From positions 62,001 to 126,000 of the forward strand of contig JAFIGS010000006.1 of assembly GCA_017849615.1 (NCBI GenBank): DNA of 64,000 nucleotides. The letters run 5' to 3'. The position numbers were made by a program, and so were the translations under genes. Origin of the DNA: Pseudolabrys sp. Lineage in GTDB: Bacteria; Pseudomonadota; Alphaproteobacteria; Rhizobiales; Xanthobacteraceae. The notes under the pieces are model-generated. The model was not told where the DNA came from. It did no database searches and saw only the letters and a list, made by a program, of their open reading frames with translations. Of this stretch, positions 16,827 to 25,609 are shown piece after piece (position 1 is the first letter of the stretch; every line of letters begins with the position of its first letter).

Positions 16827-17342
16827 TCAGGGCGCTTTTACGGCATGGTCCCCGAAGAAGGACTCATACAGCAGGGCCACGACCCCGGCAACGATGACCA
16901 CGTCGGCGAGGTTAAAAACGTACCAGTTGAAGCGCCAGCCTGCCCCGGAAACGTGAAAAAACACGAAATCGACCACCCAGCCGTGCAGCAGGCGGTCCAC
17001 GGTATTGCCGGCGGCGCCGCCGATGATCAGGCCGAGCGCCAGCGCCGTGAACCGGTTTTCGGCCCTGGCCAGCCAGATCCACAGCAGGGCGACCGCGGCG
17101 ACCTTGAAGCCGACCAGCAGCCACTGCCCCGCCTCGCCCGGCATCTGGAACAGGCCGTAGCTGATGCCGTAATTGCGCGTCAGCACGAAATCGAGAAACG
17201 GCGCCAGCCGCACCGGATTGGCCTCGAGATCGTAGACGAACAGCAGATAGAGCTTGGAGCCCTGATCGACGAGCGCGGCCGCCGCGGCAATGGCGAGGCC
17301 GAACAAGGTCAGCGGCCCGAAGAGATATTGCTTGAGGTTCAT
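16827..17342 (-). CDS. lspA: Lipoprotein signal peptidase
   Basis: LspA cleaves signal peptides of diacylglyceryl-modified prolipoproteins at the inner membrane. The 171-residue protein has four membrane segments. The two catalytic aspartates sit in GNTVDRLLHGWVVDF near 115 and FNLADVVIVAG near 145, and RNYGISYGLF near 57 matches the conserved NxGxxFG-type motif. In many rhizobia lspA lies beside ileS, as here, with a GIY-YIG cassette inserted between the two. Confidence 0.95.
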   Translation of the reverse strand: MNLKQYLFGPLTLFGLAIAAAAALVDQGSKLYLLFVYDLEANPVRLAPFLDFVLTRNYGISYGLFQMPGEAGQWLLVGFKVAAVALLWIWLARAENRFTALALGLIIGGAAGNTVDRLLHGWVVDFVFFHVSGAGWRFNWYVFNLADVVIVAGVVALLYESFFGDHAVKAP

Positions 17343-17368
17343 TTATCCGGTCGTCCCGATCATCTTTC

Positions 17369-17394
17369 GTCGTCCCCGCGCAGGCGGGGACGAC
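17369..17394. repeat. Single hairpin unit, family B copy 2
   Basis: One unit, GTCGTCCCCGCG and CGGGGACGAC, ending 3 bp before the stop codon of the GIY-YIG gene. The matching double element lies just upstream of the same gene, so the gene is bracketed. Confidence 0.9.
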
Positions 17395-17397
17395 ACT

Positions 17398-17682
17398 CTA
17401 TTCGACAATCAAATGACTTAAATCTTTCCATTCCAGGTTATCCTCTTCGATCAGGCGGATTTTCCAGTCGCGATTCCACTTCTTCAGTTGCTTCTCGCGC
17501 CTGATCGCGTCTTCGGCACGTTCATAAGGCTCGATATAGACCAGCCGGTGAACGCCGTATTGCTTGACGAACTCTGAGCCCTTTCCGGCACGGTGCAGCG
17601 CCATTCTCGTGGCGAGACTGTTGGTCACACCGATATAGAGGGTGCCGTGCTTTTTACTGGCGAGGATATAAACGCTGTACAT
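17398..17682 (-). CDS. Small GIY-YIG nuclease-domain protein
   Basis: A 94-residue stand-alone GIY-YIG protein of the UvrC/YhbQ-like type. The two halves of the name motif are VYILASKKHGTLYIGVT: here YIL replaces GIY, and YIG is intact. The catalytic arginine region is NSLATRMALHRAG and the metal-binding glutamate lies in DAIRREKQLKKWNRDWK. I chose ATG 17682 (MYSVYIL); a longer frame would translate the repeat upstream into MGPRLRGDD-like residues. The gene sits between family B repeats on both sides, splitting lspA from ileS, which suggests that it moved in as a cassette. DNA cleavage is inferred from family. Confidence 0.9.
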   Translation of the reverse strand: MYSVYILASKKHGTLYIGVTNSLATRMALHRAGKGSEFVKQYGVHRLVYIEPYERAEDAIRREKQLKKWNRDWKIRLIEEDNLEWKDLSHLIVE

Positions 17683-17688
17683 GAAGCT

Positions 17689-17820
17689 GTCGTCCCCGCG
17701 AAGGCGGGGACCCATACGCCGCAGCATCCCAATTTCTTATCAGGATGGCTGTTTTGTCGCATGGTGACCAGCATCATCGGAAGGGCGGTGGTTATGGGTC
17801 CCCGCCTTCGCGGGGACGAC
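17689..17820. repeat. Palindromic inverted-pair repeat, family B copy 3
   Basis: Left unit GTCGTCCCCGCGAAGGCGGG (17689 on) running into ACCCATACGCCGCAGC, and right unit TATGGGTCCCCGCCTTCGCG, ending at 17820. About 75 bp of lower-GC sequence lies between. It starts 6 bp upstream of the GIY-YIG start codon and ends 5 bp before the ileS stop. Architecture equals the copy at 7873. Confidence 0.9.
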
Positions 17821-17825
17821 GATTA

Positions 17826-20800
17826 CTACCCCGCCTTACGCATCGTCTCCCGTTCGCGCAGCGCCTTGGCGTCGCGCGGCGAAACGTCCGGGTAGTCAGG
17901 GTCGGCGCCGATCGTGTTGAGGATCTTCCACGAGCGCGCGCACTTGGTGCCCTCGGCGAGGTTCGACACCACCGCGACGCCCGTCACGTCCGGCAGCCTG
18001 AACGCGCTGTCCGGCCCGGCATCGCTCACCAGCGTCAGCGCCGAGGTGATGCAGACTTCCGCCATGTCGACGTCGAGCACCGCTTCGTAAAGCTCGCCGT
18101 TCGACACATGCACGATCGGATGCGCCTCGAGCGAGGAGCCGATGCGTTTGCCGGCGCGTTCGATCTCGATGGCGCCGGTGACGACGCGGCGCACGGTGCG
18201 CACCTTGCGCCACTTCTCCGCCAATTTGTCGTCGCGCCAGCCCGCCAGCACCTTGGGGAATTCCTCGAGATGCACCGATTTCGCCTCCGCGCCGTAGCGC
18301 GACAGCCAGGCCTCCTCGGTGGTGAAGCACAGGATCGGCGCCATCCAGGTGACGGTGCAGCGGAACAGATAATCGATCACCGTCAGCGAAGCCTTGCGCG
18401 TCACCGACGAATAGGGATCGCAATAGAGCGTATCCTTGCGGATGTCGAAATAGAACGCCGACAGGTCCGAGGTCATGAAGGCCGACAAGGCCGCGAAGAT
18501 CTTCTTGTAGTCGAACTCGGCATAGGCCTTGCGCACCAGTTCATCGAGCTCGACGAGGCGATGCAGCATCAGCCGCTCGAGCTCCGGCATCGCTTCGGCC
18601 TTGACGCGCTCGTCGTCGTGGAAATGCGCCAGCGAGCCGAGCATCCAGCGGATGGTGTTGCGCAGCTTGCGATAGGTGTCGGCGGTGGTCTTGAGAATCT
18701 CCTTGCCGATGCGCAGGTCGTCGGCATAGTCGGAGGCGCAGACCCACATGCGCAGGATGTCGGCGCCGGATTCCTTGATGACGTCCTGCGGCGCGACGAC
18801 GTTGCCGAGCGACTTCGACATCTTGCGGCCGTTCTCGTCGAGCACGAAGCCGTGCGTCAGCACGACGTCGAAGGGCGCGCGGCCGCGCGTGCCGCAACTC
18901 TCGAGCAACGACGAGTGGAACCAGCCGCGATGCTGGTCCGAGCCTTCCAGATACATCACCGCGTCGCGGCCGCCATCGACCTTGCGGCGGATGCCGGCGA
19001 GCTGCGGGAAATGCGCCGGGTCCTCGAGCACGAAGGCGTGCGTCGAGCCGGAATCGAACCACACGTCGCAGATGTCATCGACCTTCTGCCAGGAATCGTT
19101 CGCCAGCTTGCCGAGGAAGCGCTCGCGCGCGCCTTCCTTGTACCAGGCGTCGGCGCCTTCTGCGGCGAAGGCCTCGGCGATGCGGATATCGACCTGCGAG
19201 TCGCGCAGGATCTCGACCGAACCGTCCGGCTTTTCCTTGATGAACACCGCGATCGGCACGCCCCAGGCGCGCTGGCGCGAGATCACCCAGTCCGGGCGGC
19301 CGGAGATCATGCCGTTGATGCGGTTTTCGCCCTGCGGCGGCACCCATTTGGTGACCGAGATGGCTTGCAGCGCCCGCGCCCGCAAGGTGTCGCCGCGCCC
19401 GGCGATATCCTTGTCCATGGCGATGAACCATTGCGGCGTGTTGCGGAAGATGATCGGCTTCTTCGAGCGCCACGAATGCGGATACTGATGCTTGAGGCGG
19501 CCGCGCGCGATGATCCCATAGTACTCGACGAGCGCTTTGACCACCGCCTCATTGGCGTCGCCCTTCTCGCCCTTGTCGTTGATGACGCGCTTGCCCTCGA
19601 AACCGGGCGCCTGCGCGGTTAGCGCGCCGTTCTCGTCGACGGTGTAGGGGATCGCCGGATTGATGCCGCGCGCTTCGAGCTCGCGCGCATGCGCGGTCCA
19701 GACCTCGAAGTCCTCGCGGCCATGGCCCGGCGCGGTGTGCACGAAGCCGGTGCCGGCGTCGTCGGTGACGTGCTCTCCGGGCAGAAGAGGCACATCGAAA
19801 TCATATCCGAGAGCGGCAAGAGGATGGTGACAGACCAGACCGACCAAATCATCGGCGGTCACTTCGCGAAGACGCTCATAGCTCTCCACTTTGGCGGCTT
19901 TGAAGACATCGGCTGCGAGCTTGTCGGCCAGAATATATTTGTCGCCGATTTGCGCCCAGTTGCCGGGCGCTGCGGCGGTCACCTTGTAGAGACCGTATGA
20001 AATCTTCTTGGAATAAGCGATCGCCCGATTACCCGGTATCGTCCAAGGCGTCGTCGTCCAGATGACGATGTATGCGCCGTCACGCAGAAGTTCAAAGGCA
20101 CCGTCCGATGCTTCCTTCGAAGACACGATTTCGAAGCGCACCCAGACCGTGTCGCTCGTATAATCCTCGTATTCGATCTCCGCTTCGGCGAGCGCGGTCT
20201 TTTCAACGACCGACCACATCACCGGCTTTGAGCCGCGATACAAGGTGCCGTTGGCGGCGAACTTCATCAGTTCGCGCGCGATCTGCGCCTCGGCCGGGAA
20301 GCTCATCGTCGTGTAGGGATGATCCCAGTCGCCCTCAACGCCGAGCCGCTTGAACTCGTCGCGCTGCACGTTCAGCCACTTCTCGGCATAGGCGCGGCAT
20401 TCCTGGCGGAACGCCACCATCGCCGCCGGCTCGGAGAAATTCGGCTTCGCCTTGTTCTTGGAGCGGTAGTTCTCTTCCTCGATCTTCCATTCGATCGGCA
20501 GGCCGTGGCAGTCCCAGCCCGGCACGTAGTTGGAATCGAAGCCGAGCATCTGCTGGCTGCGCGTCACCACGTCCTTGAGGATCTTGTTGAGCGCGTGGCC
20601 GATATGGATGTTGCCGTTGGCGTAAGGCGGGCCGTCATGGAGCACGAACTTGGCGCGGCCCTTGGCCTCGGCGCGGAGCTGCTTGTAGAGGTCCGTGTCC
20701 TTCCAGCGCTTGAGGAGCTCGGGCTCCTTCTGCGGCAGGCCGGCGCGCATCGGGAAATCCGTCTGCGGCAGGAACAGAGTCTCGGAATAATCTTTCTCGG

Positions 20801-20834
20801 ACGATTTTTCGGACGTTTTTTCGGACTTGGACAT
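17826..20834 (-). CDS. ileS: Isoleucyl-tRNA synthetase
   Basis: IleRS charges tRNA-Ile and edits misactivated valine. The 1002-residue class I enzyme has the HIGH motif in [16 protein letters not shown] near 67, the editing-domain phrases [15 protein letters not shown] and [17 protein letters not shown], and the KMSKS loop in [10 protein letters not shown] near 665. The start at 20834 (MSKSEKTS) gives a short Ser/Lys-rich leader before [13 protein letters not shown]. Bases 19770-20240, within the editing domain, use noticeably more A/T-ending codons than the rest of the gene, which may mark recombination. Confidence 0.97.
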   Translation of the reverse strand: MSKSEKTSEKSSEKDYSETLFLPQTDFPMRAGLPQKEPELLKRWKDTDLYKQLRAEAKGRAKFVLHDGPPYANGNIHIGHALNKILKDVVTRSQQMLGFDSNYVPGWDCHGLPIEWKIEEENYRSKNKAKPNFSEPAAMVAFRQECRAYAEKWLNVQRDEFKRLGVEGDWDHPYTTMSFPAEAQIARELMKFAANGTLYRGSKPVMWSVVEKTALAEAEIEYEDYTSDTVWVRFEIVSSKEASDGAFELLRDGAYIVIWTTTPWTIPGNRAIAYSKKISYGLYKVTAAAPGNWAQIGDKYILADKLAADVFKAAKVESYERLREVTADDLVGLVCHHPLAALGYDFDVPLLPGEHVTDDAGTGFVHTAPGHGREDFEVWTAHARELEARGINPAIPYTVDENGALTAQAPGFEGKRVINDKGEKGDANEAVVKALVEYYGIIARGRLKHQYPHSWRSKKPIIFRNTPQWFIAMDKDIAGRGDTLRARALQAISVTKWVPPQGENRINGMISGRPDWVISRQRAWGVPIAVFIKEKPDGSVEILRDSQVDIRIAEAFAAEGADAWYKEGARERFLGKLANDSWQKVDDICDVWFDSGSTHAFVLEDPAHFPQLAGIRRKVDGGRDAVMYLEGSDQHRGWFHSSLLESCGTRGRAPFDVVLTHGFVLDENGRKMSKSLGNVVAPQDVIKESGADILRMWVCASDYADDLRIGKEILKTTADTYRKLRNTIRWMLGSLAHFHDDERVKAEAMPELERLMLHRLVELDELVRKAYAEFDYKKIFAALSAFMTSDLSAFYFDIRKDTLYCDPYSSVTRKASLTVIDYLFRCTVTWMAPILCFTTEEAWLSRYGAEAKSVHLEEFPKVLAGWRDDKLAEKWRKVRTVRRVVTGAIEIERAGKRIGSSLEAHPIVHVSNGELYEAVLDVDMAEVCITSALTLVSDAGPDSAFRLPDVTGVAVVSNLAEGTKCARSWKILNTIGADPDYPDVSPRDAKALRERETMRKAG

Positions 20835-20941
20835 TCGTTTTTCGCGCAAAATCAATGGGGTCGCGGGCTGTGTAGCAGGGCCGTTTTGGCCGCGCAAAGG
20901 CTTCGGCCGGGTAAATGGCCGCGGCGGCGCCGACGCGGCGC

Positions 20942-20970
20942 TTGACCGCCTATAGTCCTAGGACTATATA
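20942..20970 (+). promoter_or_regulatory. 18-bp perfect palindrome in a promoter-like context
   Basis: TATAGTCCTAGGACTATA (20951-20968) is an uninterrupted perfect palindrome. On the plus strand it lies between TTGACC (20942-20947) and TATATA (20965-20970), spaced 17 bp, so a bound protein would cover a sigma-70 promoter pointing away from ileS. On the minus strand it lies about 115 bp upstream of the ileS start. I do not recognise the regulator. Confidence 0.5.
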
Positions 20971-21337
20971 TGGCAGCGATCGGGCCAAAGCCTCCGCCGC
21001 CGTCATGACGCGGCGGGCGCGGCGGCCGGGTCCGGCGCCCGACAATGGCGCCGTCGGCGGCGCCGCCTTCAGGCGGAGCCGCGGTGGAGCGCCGGGAGGC
21101 GCAGCGCCGCGGCGGCGGGCCTCGCAAACCTGCCGCCCTCCGGCGCGCGCGCCTCGGGTGCGGGCTTCGCAACCCCGCCCCGGCCCGGCGTGCGGGCCCT
21201 CCCGATCGCAAGGGAGGCCCATGAAGGGGCCTCGCAAGCCCCTTGGCGCCTCCCGGCGCTCCATCCCCTCCGGGGGACAGGAAAAAGGGACACAGGCCGC
21301 CCCGGGCCTTCGAGAACAGGGGCGACGTCGCACGTCT
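20971..21337. other. GC-rich intergenic stretch without a convincing gene
   Basis: Bases 20971-21337 between ileS and the repeat after ribF hold no reading frame with family-like composition; all frames are Arg/Pro/Ala/Gly-rich. Several short inverted pairs occur (for instance GGCGCCGTCGGCGGCGCC and GGGCCTCGCAAGCCCC regions). A structured non-coding RNA driven by the promoter-like site at 20942 is possible but not supported by a known family. Confidence 0.4.
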
Positions 21338-21444
21338 GTCATTCCGGGGCGCGAACGAAGTGAGCGAACCCGGAATCCATACGCCGCAGCGCTGGGGATA
21401 TGGATTCCGGGCTCGCGGCCTTTCGGCCGCGCCCCGGAATGACG
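21338..21444. repeat. Palindromic repeat, family A copy 3
   Basis: Outer arms GTCATTCCGGGGCGCG and CGCCCCGGAATGACG, inner arms CCCGGAATCCATA and ATGGATTCCGGG. The right end lies 2 bp from the ribF stop codon. Confidence 0.9.
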
Positions 21445-21446
21445 GG

Positions 21447-22427
21447 TCAGAGATTCCCCAACATCGGAAACGCCTTGCCGGAGCGCTTGAGCGATTCCCG
21501 CGCCTGGGCCACGTCGGCCATCATGTGCTTCTTCAAGGCGTCGATCGAGGAGAACTTCTGCTCGTGGCGGATCCAGCCGATGAAGGCGACGTCGAGCGTC
21601 TTGCCGTAGAGGTCGCCCTCGTAATCGAGCAGATATATCTCGAGCAAAGGCGCGCCATTGTCGAATGTCGGCCGCGTGCCGAACGAGGCGACGCCGTCCA
21701 CGCGCACGCCGTCGATATCGGCGCGCACCGCGTAAATGCCGTGCTTGAGCCCGCACGACGGATCGAGCCTTATATTGGCGGTCGGGAAACCAAGCTCGCG
21801 GCCGCGCTTCTCGCCGTGGATGACGTCGCCGGTGATGAACCATGGCGCTCCGAGCAGCTCGGCGGCTTCGACCACCTTGCCCTGGCTCAGCGCCTCGCGG
21901 ATCGAGCCGGACGAGACCGGCCGGCCTTCGTCCTCCAGCGGCGCGACGACATCAACCGGAAAGCCGAGCCGCGTGCCCTCGAAGCTGAGAAAGTTCGGCG
22001 AGCCGGCGCGGCCCCTGCCGAAGTGGAAATCATAGCCGATGGCGACGCCGCCGACGCCGAACTTCTCCACCAGAATGCGGCGGACGAAATCCTCGGCCGT
22101 GGTCGCGGCGAAGGCGGCGTCGAATTGAAACACGATGGCGCCGTCGAGACCGGTCGCCGCCAGAAGGCGCAGCTTGCTGCGCTCGCTCGACAGCGAAAAC
22201 ATCGGCGCGTCCGGCTGGAAGAACCGGCGCGGATGCGGCGAGAAGGTCAGCGCCGCGGCCTTGCGGCCGAGCGAAGCGGCGCGCTGCAAGGCGGCGCCGA
22301 TGACCTTGCGGTGACCGCGATGCACGCCGTCGAAATTCCCGATCGCCACCACCGCGCCGTGCAGCGCACCCGGCTCGCCATCGGCGATGACTGTAAAAGG
22401 CCGGCCGGACGAAACGTCGTCAATCAT
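21447..22427 (-). CDS. ribF: Bifunctional riboflavin kinase / FAD synthetase
   Basis: RibF phosphorylates riboflavin to FMN and adenylylates FMN to FAD. The 326-residue protein has the nucleotidyltransferase motif AIGNFDGVHRGHRKVIG near 27-43, GYDFHFGRGRAGSP near 134 and SSGSIREAL near 172. The C-terminal kinase half shows GRELGFPTANIRLD near 210 and YGKTLDVAFIGWIRHEQKF near 275. Length is standard. I saw no FMN riboswitch. The end of the gene abuts a family A repeat. Confidence 0.96.
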   Translation of the reverse strand: MIDDVSSGRPFTVIADGEPGALHGAVVAIGNFDGVHRGHRKVIGAALQRAASLGRKAAALTFSPHPRRFFQPDAPMFSLSSERSKLRLLAATGLDGAIVFQFDAAFAATTAEDFVRRILVEKFGVGGVAIGYDFHFGRGRAGSPNFLSFEGTRLGFPVDVVAPLEDEGRPVSSGSIREALSQGKVVEAAELLGAPWFITGDVIHGEKRGRELGFPTANIRLDPSCGLKHGIYAVRADIDGVRVDGVASFGTRPTFDNGAPLLEIYLLDYEGDLYGKTLDVAFIGWIRHEQKFSSIDALKKHMMADVAQARESLKRSGKAFPMLGNL

Positions 22428-22635
22428 TGGAGAATCGAGGCTCTGTCGGATCGAAACTGTTGCGCTGCGCCGCGTCGTCCTACGCCCGCGGCCATGACCA
22501 AGGCAACCGTCATCATTGACGCCGCCTAGGGTTATTGCATCGTTACCAATCCTTCAAATTAACCGGTTATTCAAGCACGCAAGCTAGATTGCCATTCTCG
22601 GGTGGGACGCCCTGGCTGGGGCGATAGGTTGCACG

Positions 22636-23040
22636 ATGGCCGTCGATTTTTCGATGCCGGTTCTGGTGGTGGACGATTACTCCACCATGGTTCGCATCAT
22701 CCGCAATTTGCTCAAGCAGCTTGGCTTCGTCGAAATCGACGACGCCAATGATGGCCAGGCGGCGTTGGCCAGGATGCGCGAGCGTTCCTACGGCCTCGTC
22801 ATCTCCGACTGGAACATGGAGCCGATGACCGGCTACGACCTGCTCCAGCACGTCCGCGCCGATGCGGCGCTGGCGCATACGCCCTTCATCATGATCACCG
22901 CCGAATCCAAGACCGAGAACATCATCGCCGCCAAGCGCGCCGGCGTGTCCAACTATATCGTCAAGCCGTTCAACGCGCAGACGCTCAAGGACAAGATCGA
23001 CGCGGTGTTCGAGAAGCCGGCCCCGGCGCCGACGGCCTGA
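22636..23040 (+). CDS. cheY: Single-domain response regulator, CheY-like
   Basis: A 134-residue receiver domain with no output domain. The acidic pocket is VVDDYSTM near 12-19, the phosphoacceptor aspartate is in [11 protein letters not shown] near 58, the switch threonine is in MITAES near 88 and the lysine in [11 protein letters not shown] near 110. The stretch between follows CheY ([14 protein letters not shown]). CheY-P binds the flagellar switch FliM. It stands alone outside a che operon, as one of the CheY copies in alphaproteobacteria often does. A CheZ-like phosphatase gene lies 23 kb away. Confidence 0.88.
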   Translation: MAVDFSMPVLVVDDYSTMVRIIRNLLKQLGFVEIDDANDGQAALARMRERSYGLVISDWNMEPMTGYDLLQHVRADAALAHTPFIMITAESKTENIIAAKRAGVSNYIVKPFNAQTLKDKIDAVFEKPAPAPTA

Positions 23041-23068
23041 AACCCTTCCCTCATTCCCGGCGCACGCT

Positions 23069-23098
23069 ATATTACGTCTCTCCCCGGAGACGTAATAT
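23069..23098 (+). promoter_or_regulatory. Perfect inverted repeat enclosing the ribosome-binding site and start of the galactarate dehydratase gene
   Basis: Arms ATATTACGTCTC (23069-23080) and GAGACGTAATAT (23087-23098) are perfect over 12 bp with loop TCCCCG. The Shine-Dalgarno GGAG is at 23086-23089 and the last two bases of the right arm are the AT of the ATG at 23097. As RNA it would hide the start codon; as DNA it is a 30-bp operator-like site. A TATATT box overlaps the left arm. Confidence 0.7.
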
Positions 23099-24647
23099 GA
23101 CCATACCGGTCAAGCCGCCCTCTGAAACGCCGCGTTACATCAAGCTCAATGACGCCGACAATGTCGCCATCGTCGCCAATGCCTTCGGCATGCCGGCGGG
23201 CGCGGTGTTTCCTGACGGGCTGACGCTGAAGGATTACGTGCCGCAGGGCCACAAGGTGGCGCTGGCCGATATTCCGAAGGACCGGCCCATCGTCCGCTAC
23301 GGCGAGGTCATCGGCTACGCGGTGGACGATATCGCCGCCGGGGCCTGGGTCGAGGAATCGCGCATCCGCATGCCGACGCCGCCGAGCCTCGACGGCCTCG
23401 AACTCGCCACCCGCACGCCGCCAGCCCTGCCGCCGCTCGAGGGCTACACCTTCGAGGGCTACCGTAACGCCGACGGCACCGTCGGCACCAAGAATATCCT
23501 CGCCATTTCCACCAGCGTGCAATGCGTCGCCGGCACGCTGGAGATCGCGCTCAAGCGCATCAAGGACGAGTTGCTGTCGAAATATCCGAACGTCGATGAC
23601 GCGGTCGCGATGACCCATGTCTATGGCTGCGGCGTCGCCATCAACGCGCCGAAGTCGGAGATTCCGATCCGTACCTTGCAGAACCTTGCCCGCCACCCGA
23701 ATTACGGCGGCGAAGTCATGGTGGTCGGCCTCGGCTGCGAGAAGCTGGCGCCCGAGCGGCTGCTGCCGGACGGCAAGACCGCCGATGCCGAGATCATGCG
23801 GCTGCAGGACGAGAGCCTGACCTCGTTCGGCGCCATGGTCGACTTGATCATGCGCATGGCCGACGAGCGGCTGAAGAAACTCAATGCGCGCAAACGCGAG
23901 ACCTGCCCCGCTTCCGAACTGGTGGTCGGCATGCAGTGCGGCGGCAGCGACGCGTTCTCCGGCGTCACCGCCAATCCGGCTTTAGGCTTCGCATCCGATC
24001 TGCTGGTGCGCGCCGGGGCGACCGTGATGTTCTCCGAAGTCACCGAAGTGCGCGACGCCATTCATCTGCTCACGCCGCGCGCGGCCACCGAGCAGGTGGC
24101 GCGCGACCTCATCCGCGAAATGGCCTGGTACGACGATTACCTCGACAAGGGCGGCGTCGATCGCTCGGCCAACACCACCCCCGGCAACAAGAAGGGCGGC
24201 CTCGCCAATATCGTGGAGAAGGCGCTCGGCTCGTCGGCGAAATCCGGATCGAGCGCGATCGCCGGCGTGCTGGCGCCGGGCGAGCGGGTCAAGGACAAGG
24301 GCCTCATCTTCGCCGCCACTCCCGCCTCCGATTTCGTCTGCGGCACGCTGCAACTGGCCTCCGGCATGAATGTCCACATCTTCACCACCGGACGCGGCAC
24401 CCCCTACGGGCTGTCATCGGTGCCGGTCATCAAGGTGGCGACGCGCAACGAACTCGCCGCGCGCTGGTCCGACCTCATCGACCTCAATGCCGGCACCATC
24501 GCCACGGGCGAAGCCACCATCGAAGAGGTTGGCTGGGAGCTGTTTCGCCTCATCCTCGACGTCGCCAGCGGGCGGACGAAAACCTGCACCGACAAATGGG
24601 GACTTTATAATTCGCTGGCGCTGTTCAATCCGGCGCCGATTACCTAG
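23097..24647 (+). CDS. garD: Galactarate dehydratase (UxaA/GarD family)
   Basis: A 516-residue dehydratase that removes water from galactarate to give 5-keto-4-deoxy-glucarate. The N-terminal SAF-like domain (about 15-95) reads [24 protein letters not shown] and [11 protein letters not shown]. The catalytic part carries [17 protein letters not shown] near 117, [13 protein letters not shown] near 175, [14 protein letters not shown] near 210 and [12 protein letters not shown] near 278. These match GarD more closely than altronate dehydratase. No garL/garR/garK partners are adjacent, so the pathway context is missing. A related sugar-acid dehydratase activity remains possible. Confidence 0.88.
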   Translation: MTIPVKPPSETPRYIKLNDADNVAIVANAFGMPAGAVFPDGLTLKDYVPQGHKVALADIPKDRPIVRYGEVIGYAVDDIAAGAWVEESRIRMPTPPSLDGLELATRTPPALPPLEGYTFEGYRNADGTVGTKNILAISTSVQCVAGTLEIALKRIKDELLSKYPNVDDAVAMTHVYGCGVAINAPKSEIPIRTLQNLARHPNYGGEVMVVGLGCEKLAPERLLPDGKTADAEIMRLQDESLTSFGAMVDLIMRMADERLKKLNARKRETCPASELVVGMQCGGSDAFSGVTANPALGFASDLLVRAGATVMFSEVTEVRDAIHLLTPRAATEQVARDLIREMAWYDDYLDKGGVDRSANTTPGNKKGGLANIVEKALGSSAKSGSSAIAGVLAPGERVKDKGLIFAATPASDFVCGTLQLASGMNVHIFTTGRGTPYGLSSVPVIKVATRNELAARWSDLIDLNAGTIATGEATIEEVGWELFRLILDVASGRTKTCTDKWGLYNSLALFNPAPIT

Positions 24648-24652
24648 ATCGC

Positions 24653-24739
24653 CGTCATTCGGGAAGCCGAGCCAAGCGAGGCTATCCGGAATCCAGCGCT
24701 GGATTCCGGGTTCGCGCTTTCAGCGCGCCCCGGAATGAC
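24653..24739. repeat. Palindromic repeat, family A copy 4
   Basis: A short form with outer arms CGTCATTC...GAATGAC and inner arms CCGGAATCCAGC/GCTGGATTCCGG. It fills the gap between the convergent garD and HAD genes: 5 bp after the garD stop, and its last base is part of the HAD gene's stop codon. Confidence 0.9.
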
Positions 24740-25596
24740 TACCAGACAAGATGCTTCATCACCGCGGTCGGCGCATCCCCCGCCGCCGCGAATACGGTCT
24801 TCATGACATCGGCATTCGGCGTGTCGCGGCCGCCGAACTCCTCGGCGTGAATGCCGGCGGAAATGAACAGCATGTCGATGCCGAAGGCGCGCGCGCCTTT
24901 CAGATCGGTGCGCACGGAATCGCCGATCGCAATGACGCGCTTCGCCTCAACCTTGCGACCGAGCGCGGCCTCGGCCTTGGCCAGCGCGAGATCGTAAATC
25001 GGCCGATACGGCTTGCCGGCGTAAAGCACTTCGCCGCCCATGGTCGCGTAGAGATCGGCAATCGAGCCGGCGCAATAGACCATTTCCGAGCCGCGCTCGA
25101 CGACCAGATCGGGATTGCCGCAGACCATGAACAGCTTGCGCTTCAGCGCGATTTGGAGGCGCGCGCGGTAATCGTCCGGCTTCTCGGTCTCGTCGTCGTA
25201 AAGTCCGGTGCAGACGATGTAGTCCGCCGTTTCCAGCGGCGCGAACGTCGCGGGCAGGTCCTTGAAAACCGGCAGATCGCGCTCCGGGCCGATGTGGCAG
25301 ATGCTCTGGCCCTTGCGGTGGATGATGACGTCGCGCGTCACGTCGCCGGACGACACGATGCCGTCATAGGCCTCGCGCGGCACATGCAAGCGGTCGATCT
25401 GCCTGATGACGGAGTTGCCGGGGCGCGGCGCATTGGTGATGAAGATCACCACCTTGCCGGTCGCGCGAGCGCGCATCAGCGCCTCGCCGGCATCGGGGAA
25501 CGACGCCACGCCGTTATGAACGACGCCCCAGACGTCGCACAGCAACACGTCATAGGACGACGCCAGCGCCGAGAAATGCGGAATTACATTGGGCAC
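24739..25596 (-). CDS. HAD-IIA family hydrolase (TIGR01459-like)
   Basis: A 285-residue haloacid-dehalogenase-like phosphatase of the subclass IIA (NagD-like). Motif I is LLCDVWGVVHNG near 18, with tryptophan after the first aspartate; motif II is VIFITNAPRPGN near 50; the Lys/Asp motifs are YAGKPYRPIY near 192 and AIGDSVRTDLKGARAFG near 222. Members of this small alphaproteobacterial group have no firmly known substrate. It runs on the same strand as the TipF-like gene 13 bp upstream, so they probably share a transcript. Confidence 0.9.
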   Translation of the reverse strand: MPNVIPHFSALASSYDVLLCDVWGVVHNGVASFPDAGEALMRARATGKVVIFITNAPRPGNSVIRQIDRLHVPREAYDGIVSSGDVTRDVIIHRKGQSICHIGPERDLPVFKDLPATFAPLETADYIVCTGLYDDETEKPDDYRARLQIALKRKLFMVCGNPDLVVERGSEMVYCAGSIADLYATMGGEVLYAGKPYRPIYDLALAKAEAALGRKVEAKRVIAIGDSVRTDLKGARAFGIDMLFISAGIHAEEFGGRDTPNADVMKTVFAAAGDAPTAVMKHLVW

Positions 25597-25609
25597 GTTG
25601 ATTGACCGT

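Noticed and set aside
17683-17727. Longer N-terminus of the GIY-YIG protein starting MLRRMGPRLRGDD
   Set aside because: Those codons come from the family B repeat; the conserved domain starts at MYSVYIL.
20915-21442. A 175-codon Arg/Pro-rich frame between ileS and ribF
   Set aside because: The last third is translated repeat A and the rest is low-complexity; no homology-like phrase. Kept as a gene-free region.
22560-22570. TTAACCGGTTA upstream of cheY as a possible CtrA site
   Set aside because: Only a half site matches TTAACC and the flanking part of the CtrA motif is absent; too weak to claim.
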